From Streptomyces sp. R41 (GTDB lineage: Bacteria > Actinomycetota > Actinomycetes > Streptomycetales > Streptomycetaceae): DNA of 64,000 nt. A program made the translations under genes and the position numbers. The notes under the pieces were generated by a model. It did no database searches and had not been told where the DNA came from. It saw only the letters and a program-made list of their open reading frames with translations. Below are positions 17,286 through 26,418 of this stretch, in pieces; position 1 is the first letter of the stretch, and each line of letters starts with the position of its first letter. The DNA lies in assembly GCF_041053055.1 (NCBI RefSeq), contig NZ_CP163443.1:2852001-2916000 (forward strand), read 5' to 3'.

Positions 17286-20012
17286 CTAGTGCGCCGCCGA
17301 CTCCCAGTCCGCGCCCGAGCCGATGGACACGTCCAGGGGAGCCCGGAGGTGGACGGCGGACGCCATTTCGTGGCGGAGGAGCTTCTCGGTCTTGGCGCGC
17401 TCGCCCGGGGCGATCTCCAGGACGATTTCGTCGTGGACCTGGAGGAGCATGCGGGACTTGAGGCCCGCCTCGCGCAGCGCGCGGTCCACGTTCAGCATGG
17501 CGATCTTGACGATGTCCGCCGCCGTGCCCTGGATGGGGGCGTTGAGGGCCATGCGCTCGGCCGCCTCGCGGCGCTGCCGGTTGTCGCTGTTGAGGTCCGG
17601 CAGGTAGCGGCGACGTCCGAAGAGCGTCGCCGTGTAGCCCGTCGCCCGCGCCTCGTCGACCGCCCGGCGCAAATAGTCCCGTACGCCGCCGAAGCGCTCG
17701 AAGTACGTGTCCATCAGGGCACGCGCCTCACCCGCGTCGATGTTCAGCTGCTGGGAGAGGCCGAAGGCCGACAGTCCGTACGCCAATCCGTAGGACATCG
17801 CCTTGATCTTGCGCCGCATCTCCGCGTCGACCGCGGACCGCTCCACGGAGAACACCTGGGAGGCGACGGTGGTGTGCAGGTCCTCACCGGAGGTGAACGC
17901 CTCCAACAGGCCTTCGTCCTCCGACAGGTGGGCCATCACGCGCAGTTCGATCTGGCTGTAGTCCGCGGTCATAAGGGATTCGAAGCCCTCGCCGACCACG
18001 AAGCCGCGGCGGATCGCGCGGCCCTCGTCCGTACGGACCGGGATGTTCTGCAGGTTCGGGTCCGTGGAGGAGAGGCGGCCGGTCGCCGCCACCGTCTGGT
18101 TGAAGGTGGTGTGGATGCGGCCGTCCGCGGCGATCGTCTTGATCAGACCCTCGACCGTGGAACGCAGCTTCGCCTGCTCGCGATGGCGGAGCATGATCAC
18201 CGGCAGTTCGTTCTCGGTCTGCGTCGCGAGCCATGCCAGCGCGTCCGCGTCCGTCGTGTAGCCCGTCTTCGTCTTCTTCGTCCTGGGCAGGGCCAGCTCG
18301 CCGAAGAGGACTTCCTGAAGCTGCTTGGGGGAGCCCAGATTGAACTCGTGCCCGGCGGCCGCGTGCGCCTCCTTCACGGCCTGCTGCACGGCGCCCGCGA
18401 ACATCTGCTCCATGGCCTCAAGATGGGCCCTGTCCGCCGCGATGCCGTGCCGCTCCATGCGGGCCAGCAGCGTGGAAGTGGGCAGTTCCATGTCCCGCAG
18501 CAGGTCGGCCGCGCCGACCTCCGTCAGCTTCTGGCCGAACGCCTCGCCCAGGTCGAGGATCGTGCGGGCCTGCGCCATCAGCGCATCGGCCTCGGCCTGT
18601 TCGTCGGTGCCGAAAGCGAGCTGGCCGTCGGCCGCGGCGGCGGGCCCCAGCTCCCGGCCCAGATACTCCAGGGACAGCGCGTCCAGCGCGAAGGAGCGAC
18701 GCCCGGGCTTGACCAGATAGGCGGCGAGCGCGGTGTCCATGGACACGCCCTCGATGCTCCAGCCGTGCTCGGCGAAGACCCGCATCGCGCCCTTGGCGTT
18801 GTGCATCACCTTGGGCTTCTTGGGGTCGGCGAGCCACTTCGCGAACGCGTTCTCATCGGCCTCGTCCAGCTGCGACGGGTCGAACCACGCGGCCGCACCG
18901 TCGGCGGCGGCGAGCGCGACCTCGGCCACGGAGCCCGTGCCCAGAGCCCACGCGTCGACCGTGGCCAGGCCGAGGACCGCCTTGCCGTGCTCGGCGAGCC
19001 ATGGCTTCAGCTCGCCCGCGCCCAGCACCGTGCCGTCGAGCTCCACGCCCTCGGCGACCGGCTGCGCCTCTTCGGCCTCCTCGGCGCCCGGGTCGACGGC
19101 GAGGAGCCGCTCCCGCAGCGACGGGTTGCGGATCTCCAGGGTGTCCAGGACCATCGCGACGGCCTTGCGGTCGTACGCCGCGCGCTCCAGGTCGGCGACC
19201 GTCCTGGGCAGCTCCACGTCCTTCACCATCTCGGTGAGACGGCGGTTGAGCTTCACCGCCTCCAGGTGGTCGCGGAGGTTCTGCCCGACCTTGCCCTTGA
19301 CCTCGTCGACGCGCTCTACCAGATCCGCGAACGAACCGAACTGGTTGATCCACTTCGCGGCCGTCTTCTCGCCGACCCCGGGGATGCCCGGCAGGTTGTC
19401 GGAGGGGTCGCCGCGCAGCGCCGCGAAGTCGGGGTACTGGGCCGGCGTCAGCCCGTACTTCTCGAAAACCTTCTCCGGGGTGAACCGGGTCAGCTCCGAG
19501 ACGCCCTTCGTCGGATACAGCACCGTCGTGTGCTCGGAGACCAGCTGGAAGGAGTCGCGGTCGCCGGTGACGATCAGCACCTCGAAGCCCTCGGCCTCGG
19601 CCTGCGTGGCGAGCGTCGCGATGATGTCGTCGGCCTCGAAGCCGTCGACCGCGAACCGCTGGGCGTGCATCGCGTCGAGCAGCTCGCCGATCAGCTCGAC
19701 CTGCCCCTTGAACTCGTCCGGGGTCTTCGACCTGTTCGCCTTGTACTCGGTGAACTCCTCGGAGCGCCACGTCTTGCGCGAGACGTCGAACGCCACCGCG
19801 AAATGCGTGGGCGCCTCGTCGCGCAGCGTGTTCGCCAGCATCGACGCGAAACCATAGATGGCGTTCGTCGGCTGGCCGGTCGCGGTGGTGAAGTTCTCAG
19901 CGGGCAGCGCGAAGAACGCGCGGTACGCCAGCGAGTGCCCGTCCATGAGCATAAGGCGCGGACGGCCCCCACCAGGCTTCTTCTCGGTCTTCTTCGATGC
20001 TGTTTCTGCCAC
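17286..20012 (-). CDS. polA: DNA polymerase I
   Basis: 908 residues. The N-terminal 5'-3' exonuclease (about 15-290; LMLMDGHSLAYRAFFALP, DGFEADDIIATLA, GDRDSFQLV, GIPGVGEKTA) is followed by a 3'-5' exonuclease-like region whose acidic DxE motif I do not find, so proofreading is probably inactive. The polymerase domain has motif A TADYSQIELR, motif B KIKAMSYGLAYGLS and motif C LLQVHDEIVLE. It repairs DNA and removes Okazaki primers. GTG 20012 (VAETASKKTEKK) was preferred to an earlier in-frame GTG at 20036 because the latter lacks a ribosome site. Confidence 0.96.
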   Translation of the reverse strand: MAETASKKTEKKPGGGRPRLMLMDGHSLAYRAFFALPAENFTTATGQPTNAIYGFASMLANTLRDEAPTHFAVAFDVSRKTWRSEEFTEYKANRSKTPDEFKGQVELIGELLDAMHAQRFAVDGFEADDIIATLATQAEAEGFEVLIVTGDRDSFQLVSEHTTVLYPTKGVSELTRFTPEKVFEKYGLTPAQYPDFAALRGDPSDNLPGIPGVGEKTAAKWINQFGSFADLVERVDEVKGKVGQNLRDHLEAVKLNRRLTEMVKDVELPRTVADLERAAYDRKAVAMVLDTLEIRNPSLRERLLAVDPGAEEAEEAQPVAEGVELDGTVLGAGELKPWLAEHGKAVLGLATVDAWALGTGSVAEVALAAADGAAAWFDPSQLDEADENAFAKWLADPKKPKVMHNAKGAMRVFAEHGWSIEGVSMDTALAAYLVKPGRRSFALDALSLEYLGRELGPAAAADGQLAFGTDEQAEADALMAQARTILDLGEAFGQKLTEVGAADLLRDMELPTSTLLARMERHGIAADRAHLEAMEQMFAGAVQQAVKEAHAAAGHEFNLGSPKQLQEVLFGELALPRTKKTKTGYTTDADALAWLATQTENELPVIMLRHREQAKLRSTVEGLIKTIAADGRIHTTFNQTVAATGRLSSTDPNLQNIPVRTDEGRAIRRGFVVGEGFESLMTADYSQIELRVMAHLSEDEGLLEAFTSGEDLHTTVASQVFSVERSAVDAEMRRKIKAMSYGLAYGLSAFGLSQQLNIDAGEARALMDTYFERFGGVRDYLRRAVDEARATGYTATLFGRRRYLPDLNSDNRQRREAAERMALNAPIQGTAADIVKIAMLNVDRALREAGLKSRMLLQVHDEIVLEIAPGERAKTEKLLRHEMASAVHLRAPLDVSIGSGADWESAAH

Positions 20013-20135
20013 GCCCCCGATCCTGCCACGGCGCACTGACAGTGCGGACCGTCCGGGACCGCCACAGTCGTTGTCGGCGCCCCGTGCGAGGATCGATGAC
20101 GTTCAGGCGACGTGTGCACGCGAAGGGGTTCAGCG

Positions 20136-22439
20136 ATGGCCAGCAAGCCGCCGAAAAGCGATCCGGTTCAGGACGCACCGCAGGTCGCCGAGCCGAAGCG
20201 CGCGGCGGCCGGGCTGCCCGCCATCGGGCACACCCTGCGCATCGCGCAGCAGCAGATGGGTGTGCGCCGCACCGCGCTGACCCTGCTGCGTGTCAATCAG
20301 AAGGACGGCTTCGACTGCCCGGGCTGTGCCTGGCCCGAGCCGGAGCACCGGCACACGGCGGAGTTCTGTGAGAACGGCGCGAAGGCGGTCGCCGAGGAGG
20401 CCACTCTGCGCCGGGTCACCCCGGACTTCTTCGCCGCGCACCCGGTGACCGACCTCACGACCCGCAGCGGCTACTGGCTCGGCCAGCAGGGCCGCCTCAC
20501 CCACCCCATGTACCTCCCCGAGGGCGGCGACCACTACGAGCCGGTCACCTGGGAGCGCGCCTTCGACATCATCGCCGAGGATCTGAAGAGCCTGGGTTCC
20601 CCCGACGAGGCCCTCTTCTACACCTCCGGGCGCACGAGCAACGAGGCCGCCTTCCTCTACCAGCTGTTCGCCCGCGAGCTCGGCACGAACAACCTGCCGG
20701 ACTGCTCGAACATGTGCCACGAGTCCTCGGGCTCCGCCCTCTCCGAGACCATCGGCATCGGCAAGGGCAGCGTCCTGCTCGACGACCTCTACAAGGCGGA
20801 CCTGATCATCGTCGCCGGGCAGAACCCCGGCACGAACCACCCGCGCATGCTCTCGGCCCTGGAGAAGGCCAAGGCGAACGGCGCGAAGATCATCACGGTC
20901 AACCCGCTGCCCGAGGCGGGCCTGGGGCGCTTCAAGAACCCGCAGACCCCCCAGGGCATGCTCAAGGGCGCCGCCCTCACCGACCTGTTCCTGCAGATCC
21001 GCCTCGGCGGCGACCAGGCCCTCTTCCGCCTCCTCAACAAGCTGATCCTGGCTGAATCCGACAGCGCCTCCGGCGCGGGGTCCGGCGCCGTCGACGAGGA
21101 GTTCATCCGCGAACACACCCACGGGTACGAGGAGTTCGCCGAGGCCGCCCGCGCCGCAGACTGGGACGAGACGCTCACCGCGACCGGCCTCACCCGCGAG
21201 AAGATCGACGAGGCCCTCCGCATGGTCCTCGCCTCCAAGCGCACCATCGTGTGCTGGGCGATGGGCCTCACCCAGCACAAGCACGCCGTGCCGACGATCC
21301 GCGAGGTCGTCAACTTCCTGCTGCTGCGCGGCAACATCGGCCGACCCGGCGCGGGCGTGTGCCCGGTGCGCGGCCACTCGAACGTGCAGGGCGACCGCAC
21401 GATGGGCATCTTCGAGCGCCCCGCCCCCGCCTTCCTGGACGCCCTGGAGAAGGAGTTCGGGTTCGCACCGCCCCGCGAGCACGGCTACGACGTCGTACGG
21501 GCCATCCGCGCCCTGCGCGACGGCGAGGCGAAGGTCTTCTTCGCGATGGGCGGCAACTTCGTCGCCGCCTCTCCCGACACCGAGGTGACGGAGGCGGCCA
21601 TGCGCCGCGCCCGCCTCACCGTGCACGTGTCGACGAAGCTGAATCGCTCGCACGCGATCACCGGCGCGCGTGCCCTGATCCTGCCCACCCTCGGCCGCAC
21701 CGAGCGCGACCTCCAGGGCAGCGGCGAGCAGTTCGTGACCGTCGAGGACTCCATGGGCATGGTGCACGCCTCACGCGGCCGTCTGGAGCCCGCGAGCCCC
21801 CATCTGCTGTCCGAGCCGGCCATCGTCTGCCGCCTCGCCCGCCGGGTCCTCGGGCACGAATCCCGTACCCCCTGGGAGGAGTTCGAGAAGGACTACGCGA
21901 CGATCCGCGACCGCATCGCGCGCGTGATCCCCGGCTTCGAGGACTTCAACGCGCGCGTGGCGGACCCCGGAGGCTTCGCGCTGCCGCACGCCCCGCGCGA
22001 CGAGCGCCGCTTCCCGACGGCCACCGGCAAGGCCAACTTCACCGCCGCGCCCGTCGAGTACCCGAAGCTCCCCGAGGGCCGCCTGCTGCTGCAGACCCTG
22101 CGCTCGCACGACCAGTACAACACCACCATCTACGGCCTGGACGACCGCTACAGGGGCATCAAGAACGGCCGCAGGGTCGTGCTCGTCAACCCCGAGGACG
22201 CGCGCGAGCTGAAGCTGTCGGACGGCTCCTACGTCGACCTGGTCAGCGAGTGGAAGGACGGTGTCGAGCGGCGCGCGCCCGGCTTCCGCGTCGTGCACTA
22301 CCCGACCGCCCGGGGCTGCGCGGCCGCCTACTACCCGGAGACCAACGTCCTCGTCCCGCTGGACTCGACCGCAGACACCAGCAACACCCCTGCCAGCAAG
22401 TCCGTCGTCGTACGTCTGGAACAATCGGCAACCGACTGA
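20136..22439 (+). CDS. FdhF/YdeP family molybdopterin oxidoreductase
   Basis: 767 residues. Features of the bis-MGD oxidoreductase superfamily include SGYWLGQQGRLTHPM, the TSGRTSNEAAFLYQLFAREL cofactor segment, DCSNMCHESSG (Cys near the Mo site), GQNPGTNHPRML, and RGNIGRPGAGVCPVRGHSNVQGDRT split over about residues 395-420. An N-terminal DCPGCAWPEP has two Cys but no full 4Fe-4S set. The family is formate-dehydrogenase-like with an unknown physiological substrate. ATG 20136 follows GAAGGGG at 7 nt. It is divergent from polA. Confidence 0.9.
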   Translation: MASKPPKSDPVQDAPQVAEPKRAAAGLPAIGHTLRIAQQQMGVRRTALTLLRVNQKDGFDCPGCAWPEPEHRHTAEFCENGAKAVAEEATLRRVTPDFFAAHPVTDLTTRSGYWLGQQGRLTHPMYLPEGGDHYEPVTWERAFDIIAEDLKSLGSPDEALFYTSGRTSNEAAFLYQLFARELGTNNLPDCSNMCHESSGSALSETIGIGKGSVLLDDLYKADLIIVAGQNPGTNHPRMLSALEKAKANGAKIITVNPLPEAGLGRFKNPQTPQGMLKGAALTDLFLQIRLGGDQALFRLLNKLILAESDSASGAGSGAVDEEFIREHTHGYEEFAEAARAADWDETLTATGLTREKIDEALRMVLASKRTIVCWAMGLTQHKHAVPTIREVVNFLLLRGNIGRPGAGVCPVRGHSNVQGDRTMGIFERPAPAFLDALEKEFGFAPPREHGYDVVRAIRALRDGEAKVFFAMGGNFVAASPDTEVTEAAMRRARLTVHVSTKLNRSHAITGARALILPTLGRTERDLQGSGEQFVTVEDSMGMVHASRGRLEPASPHLLSEPAIVCRLARRVLGHESRTPWEEFEKDYATIRDRIARVIPGFEDFNARVADPGGFALPHAPRDERRFPTATGKANFTAAPVEYPKLPEGRLLLQTLRSHDQYNTTIYGLDDRYRGIKNGRRVVLVNPEDARELKLSDGSYVDLVSEWKDGVERRAPGFRVVHYPTARGCAAAYYPETNVLVPLDSTADTSNTPASKSVVVRLEQSATD

Positions 22440-22456
22440 GCGTTTGCTCAGCGAGA

Positions 22457-22486
22457 GTGATCCACGACGAAGTGATCCACGACGAA
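22457..22486. repeat. 15-bp tandem duplication
   Basis: GTGATCCACGACGAA occurs at 22457-22471 and 22472-22486, identical, 17 bp after the stop of the FdhF-like gene and just before the thioesterase start at 22501. Confidence 0.95.
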
Positions 22487-22500
22487 CGGAGTCTGGCCCG

Positions 22501-22962
22501 ATGGGCGAGCAGCGCACGGTGAAGTTCCCGCAAGAGGTCATCGACGAGTACGCCGCGCTCGGCGTCGACCTGCCCGCGCTGTTCTCCGCGGGCCACCTCG
22601 GCACCCGCATGGGCGTGCAGATCGTCGAGGCCTCCGCGGACCGCGTCGTGGGCACCATGCCGGTCGAGGGCAACACCCAGCCCTACGGCCTGCTGCACGG
22701 AGGCGCCTCCGCCGTCCTCGCCGAGACCATCGGATCCGTCGGCGCCATGCTCCACGGCGGCAGCACCAAGATCGCCGTGGGCGTCGACCTGAACTGCACG
22801 CACCACCGCGGAGTCCGTTCCGGCCTGGTCACCGGCGTGGCCACACCCGTACACCGCGGGCGCACCTCGGCGACGTACGAGATCGCCATCACGGACGAGG
22901 ACGGCAAGCGCGTCTGCAGCGCCCGCCTGACCTGCGTCCTCAAGGACGCGCCCACCCGCTGA
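22501..22962 (+). CDS. Hotdog-fold thioesterase (PaaI type)
   Basis: 153 residues, a single hotdog domain. The PaaI pattern GNTQPYGLLHGGASAVLAET, with the N/HGG catalytic turn at about residues 60-72, and a C-terminal VHRGRTSATYEIAITDEDG match acyl-CoA thioesterases that cleave hydroxyphenylacetyl-CoA-like or acyl-CoA substrates. The exact substrate is not evident. It follows the oxidoreductase by 61 bp on the same strand. The ATG at 22501 has only CGGAG about 10 nt upstream. Confidence 0.9.
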   Translation: MGEQRTVKFPQEVIDEYAALGVDLPALFSAGHLGTRMGVQIVEASADRVVGTMPVEGNTQPYGLLHGGASAVLAETIGSVGAMLHGGSTKIAVGVDLNCTHHRGVRSGLVTGVATPVHRGRTSATYEIAITDEDGKRVCSARLTCVLKDAPTR

Positions 22963-23089
22963 CTTCGAAAGGCACCCGGTGCGCGGTGCGGGAGTTCGCC
23001 CGCCTCCCGCAGCGCCGGGGCCACCGACCTCGCGCCGCCAGGGGCGAGCCGGCATTGGCGGAGCCGCACGCTCCGGCATAGCGTGAAGC

Positions 23090-23752
23090 ATGACCGGCAT
23101 CGGGCCCGTCGAGCCGTACCACCCCGATGACACCGACGGCCCTCACGAGGACACCCCGACCGACCTGCTGTGGTCGAAATCCCCACCCGCCACCACCCGT
23201 TGGGCCGCGCTCCCCCGCTCCCGCCGTCGCCTCCTCCAGGCCCTGATCATCGCCGCGGCCGCCACCGGCGCCTTCTTCGCGCTGCGCCCGACCCCGGTCA
23301 CCCAGGCCACCCCGAACCCCTACCCCTGGCCCGCCGGCGTCACGAGCCTCCACTACAAGGGCCGCGGCCCCACCCCCGCGACCTACCGGTTCGAAATCGA
23401 CGTCGCCCGCGGCAGCCCCGTCACCGTCCACCAAGTCCTCGCCGGACTACCCGAGTTGGGCGCCACCACCACACCCCCACTGCCACTGACAGTGAGGGCC
23501 GGGTCGCCACGGCTGATCACCGTACGCATCTCCGTATACAAGTGCGCCGCCCTGCCGCCCGCCCTCGATCTCCCCCACCTCGACCTGCTCCTCAGCAACA
23601 GGACCGCACGGCAACAGCAGAGCTTTCTCTTCGGTGGCGCCTACCCCCGCGACCTGTGGACCGACCTGCGTGCCTCCTGCTTCCCCAACCCCGCATCCGC
23701 CGCGCCCACTTCCCCCGTCGAGGACACCCGGCACGACCTCACACGGCGGTAA
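23090..23752 (+). CDS. Hypothetical membrane-anchored protein
   Basis: 220 residues, not recognised. An acidic N-terminal 40 residues and an Arg cluster (RSRRR) precede one membrane helix (about 48-66). The extracellular part of about 150 residues is Pro/Thr-rich with only a few Cys. The topology (N-in, C-out) suggests an envelope-exposed protein. It begins 127 bp after the thioesterase and is followed by a small hairpin (GGCCACG at 23789, CGTGGCC at 23804) that may terminate it. Confidence 0.65.
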   Translation: MTGIGPVEPYHPDDTDGPHEDTPTDLLWSKSPPATTRWAALPRSRRRLLQALIIAAAATGAFFALRPTPVTQATPNPYPWPAGVTSLHYKGRGPTPATYRFEIDVARGSPVTVHQVLAGLPELGATTTPPLPLTVRAGSPRLITVRISVYKCAALPPALDLPHLDLLLSNRTARQQQSFLFGGAYPRDLWTDLRASCFPNPASAAPTSPVEDTRHDLTRR

Positions 23753-24148
23753 CAGTCGGTTACCTCTGCCGTAATGAAGCAATGCTTAGGCCACGGCCCC
23801 CCACGTGGCCCGACCCGCAGGCCACCCCAACCCGCCGCCGCGCCAGTCGAGATCAATCCGTGCCACGAACCGGAACAGGGCGTTCTCAGCATGCGAACAC
23901 GCAGTCACCTCCCAACAGGCAACCGAAATGCCCGAATTGCCCGTCCTGCGCCCACCAGGACACTCCCCGCATAACAAGAGCGTCACAGCCTTCCCCACGC
24001 TCCTGTGAGCACCCCCTACCTGCGCTTATAGTCACGGCCAGTCACCGCGCCGCCGGGCGCGTCTACTGCACGGCCTGCATCACCCAGTACGGCCCGGCGA
24101 GACACACGGCCCCCACCCTGGGGTGCCGCGCCAGGGAGAGGATTCAAC
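23753..24148 (+). promoter_or_regulatory. Upstream region of the liv operon with predicted promoter
   Basis: This 396-bp gap has no convincing gene. It carries a hairpin (23789-23810) and an inverted repeat TCACAG (23983-23988)/CTGTGA (24003-24008). TATAGT at 24027-24032 is a strong -10; the -35 position (CTGTGA or TGTGAG) is poor, so an activator may be needed. A start near 24039 gives a leader of about 110 nt to livK, with GGGAGAGGA before its GTG. Confidence 0.5.
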
Positions 24149-25369
24149 GTGCGACAGCGTTCTTTGGTCATACTCACCTCCGTGCTCACCACAGGAGCAC
24201 TCACGCTGACCGCCTGCGGCTCGCGCGACGACAGCGGGGACAGCAAGAGCAGCAAGAAGACCGAGATCATCATCGGCGTGGACGCGCCGCTGACCGGTCA
24301 GAACTCCGCCACGGGCCTCGGCATCCAGGGCGGCGTACAGATCGCTGTCGACGACGCCAACAAGAACAACACCGTTCCCGGCGTGAAGTTCAAGGTCGTG
24401 GCGCTCGACGACAAGGCGATCCCGGCCTCCGGCCAGCAGAACGCCACCCAGCTCGTCCAGAACGACAAGGTCCTCGGCGTCGTCGGCCCGCTGAACTCCG
24501 GCGTCGCCACCCAGATGCAGCAGGTCTTCGCCACCGCCAACCTGGTCGAGATCTCGCCGTCCAACACGGCGCCCGAGCTCACCCAGGGCAAGAACTGGCA
24601 GACCTCGAAGTCGCGTCCCTTCAAGACGTACTTCCGCACCGCCACCACCGACGCCCTCCAGGGCGGCTTCGCCGCCGACTACGCCTACAACACCCTGAAG
24701 AAGCGCAAGGTGTTCGTGGTCGACGACAAGCAGACCTACGGCGCCGGCCTCGCCAAGCTCTTCAAGGCGGGCTTCACCAAGGCGGGCGGCAAGGTCGCGG
24801 GCGAGGACCACGTCAACACCGGCGACACCGACTTCTCGGCCCTCGTCACCAAGATCAAGAACTCCAAGGCCGACCTCGTGTACTACGGCGGCCAGTACGA
24901 CGAGTCCGAGAAGCTCACCAAGCAGCTCAAGGACGGCGGAGCCAAGATCCCGCTCTTCGGCGGTGACGGCATGTTCACCCCGACCTACATCGAGACCGCC
25001 GGCAAGACCTCCGAAGGCGACCTCGTCACCTCCGTCGGCCAGCCCGTCGACTCCCTGCCCTCCGCCGCCGAGTTCATCAAGAAGTACAAGGCCTCCGGCC
25101 TCAAGGGCGACTACGGCACCTACGGTGGCTACTCCTACGACGCCGCCACCGCCATCATCAAGGCCATCGGCAACGTCGTGAAGGACGGCAAGGTCCCGAG
25201 CGACGCCCGCGCCAAGATCGTCGACGAGGTGCAGAAGACCAAGTTCGACGGCATCGCCGGCCCGGTCTCCTTCGACGAGTACGGCGACACCACCAACAAG
25301 CAGCTCACCGTCTACCAGGTCGTCGACGGCAAGTGGAAGGCCGTCAAGAGCGGCACCTTCAACGGCTGA
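24149..25369 (+). CDS. livK: Branched-chain amino acid ABC transporter, substrate-binding lipoprotein
   Basis: 406 residues. A lipoprotein signal ends at LTAC (Cys23). The mature part is a Leu/Ile/Val-binding type I periplasmic fold: IIIGVDAPLTGQNSATGLGIQGG, GVVGPLNSGVATQMQQVF, and VVDDKQTYGAGLA. It captures branched-chain amino acids (or related amides) outside the membrane for the LivHMGF complex encoded next. GTG 24149 follows GGGAGAGGA. A stem-loop lies between it and livH, which fits higher expression of the binding protein. Confidence 0.93.
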   Translation: MRQRSLVILTSVLTTGALTLTACGSRDDSGDSKSSKKTEIIIGVDAPLTGQNSATGLGIQGGVQIAVDDANKNNTVPGVKFKVVALDDKAIPASGQQNATQLVQNDKVLGVVGPLNSGVATQMQQVFATANLVEISPSNTAPELTQGKNWQTSKSRPFKTYFRTATTDALQGGFAADYAYNTLKKRKVFVVDDKQTYGAGLAKLFKAGFTKAGGKVAGEDHVNTGDTDFSALVTKIKNSKADLVYYGGQYDESEKLTKQLKDGGAKIPLFGGDGMFTPTYIETAGKTSEGDLVTSVGQPVDSLPSAAEFIKKYKASGLKGDYGTYGGYSYDAATAIIKAIGNVVKDGKVPSDARAKIVDEVQKTKFDGIAGPVSFDEYGDTTNKQLTVYQVVDGKWKAVKSGTFNG

Positions 25370-25396
25370 TCTCCACCTGCCGCTAGCACCACCCAA

Positions 25397-25433
25397 GGGC
25401 CGCGCGGCCAGACCACCCGTCACCGCGCGGCCC
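25397..25433 (+). terminator. Intra-operon attenuating hairpin between livK and livH
   Basis: GGGCCGCGCGG (25397-25407) and CCGCGCGGCCC (25423-25433) form an 11-bp perfect stem with a 15-nt loop followed by GTTTCAT. Partial termination or mRNA stabilisation here would raise binding protein over permease. Confidence 0.65.
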
Positions 25434-25480
25434 GTTTCATACGCCCTGCTCAACTCTCCCCACCACATGGAGGCCATGCG

Positions 25481-26413
25481 GTGAACACCCTGCCGCAGCA
25501 GCTGGCCAACGGGCTGTTCCTCGGCTCGATGTACGGGCTGATCGCCATCGGCTACACGATGGTGTACGGCATCGTCCAGCTCATCAACTTCGCCCACGGC
25601 GAGATCTTCATGACCGGCGGCTTCGGCGCACTCACGGTCTACCTCTACGTCCTGCCCGACGGCACATCCATGTGGATAGCCCTTCCAGCGATGCTCATAG
25701 GCGGCGGAATCGTCGCCGTCCTCATCGCCGTCGGGGCCGAACGCTTCGCCTACCGACCACTACGCGGAGCACCACGCCTCGCACCACTGATCACCGCCAT
25801 CGGCCTCTCCCTCGCACTCCAGCAGATCGTCTTCAACGCGTACCCCGACGCCAAGACCGACCGAAACTTCCCCCAACTCCCCTTCGGTCCCTGGCACATC
25901 GGCTCCATCAGCGTCCAGAGCGGCTCCGTCTTCGTCATCATCGCCGCCCCGATCTGCATGGCCGCCCTCGCCTTCTTCGTCCGCCTCTCCCGCACCGGCC
26001 GCGCCATGCAGGCCACCGCACAGGACCCGGACACCGCCCAGCTCATGGGCATCGACACCAACCGCATCATCGTCATCGCCTTCGCCATCGGCGGCTTCTT
26101 CGCCGCCGTCGCAGCCGTCGCCTACGGCCTGCGCTACGGCACGGTGAAGTACGACATGGGCTTCCAGATGGGCCTCAAGGCCTTCACCGCGGCCGTCCTC
26201 GGCGGCATCGGCAACATCTACGGCGCCATGATCGGCGGCCTCGTCCTCGGCCTCGCCGAAACCATGGCCACCAGCTACATCGACGGCATCCCCGGCATGC
26301 AGCAGCTCGGCGGCGGCGGCTGGTCCTCCGTCTGGGCCTTCGTACTCCTCATCCTCGTACTGCTGTTCAGGCCACAAGGCCTCGTCGGCGAACGCGTCGC
26401 GGACAGGGCGTGA
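25481..26413 (+). CDS. livH: Branched-chain amino acid ABC permease LivH
   Basis: 310 residues with about eight membrane helices. Family motifs are LANGLFLGSMYGLIAIGYTM at the N terminus, INFAHGEIFMTGGF, and GRAMQATAQDPDTAQLMGID (the EAA-like loop that docks the ATPases). It forms the membrane channel with LivM. GTG 25481 follows GGAGG. Its stop overlaps a GTGA that could start livM. Confidence 0.95.
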   Translation: MNTLPQQLANGLFLGSMYGLIAIGYTMVYGIVQLINFAHGEIFMTGGFGALTVYLYVLPDGTSMWIALPAMLIGGGIVAVLIAVGAERFAYRPLRGAPRLAPLITAIGLSLALQQIVFNAYPDAKTDRNFPQLPFGPWHIGSISVQSGSVFVIIAAPICMAALAFFVRLSRTGRAMQATAQDPDTAQLMGIDTNRIIVIAFAIGGFFAAVAAVAYGLRYGTVKYDMGFQMGLKAFTAAVLGGIGNIYGAMIGGLVLGLAETMATSYIDGIPGMQQLGGGGWSSVWAFVLLILVLLFRPQGLVGERVADRA

Positions 26414-26418
26414 GCACC

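Noticed and set aside
15768..20039. A plus-strand open frame of over 1,400 codons opposite polA and the serine hydrolase
   Set aside because: It lies antisense to polA, whose motifs are complete, and is a high-GC third-position shadow; composition is Arg/Gly/Val-rich without domains.
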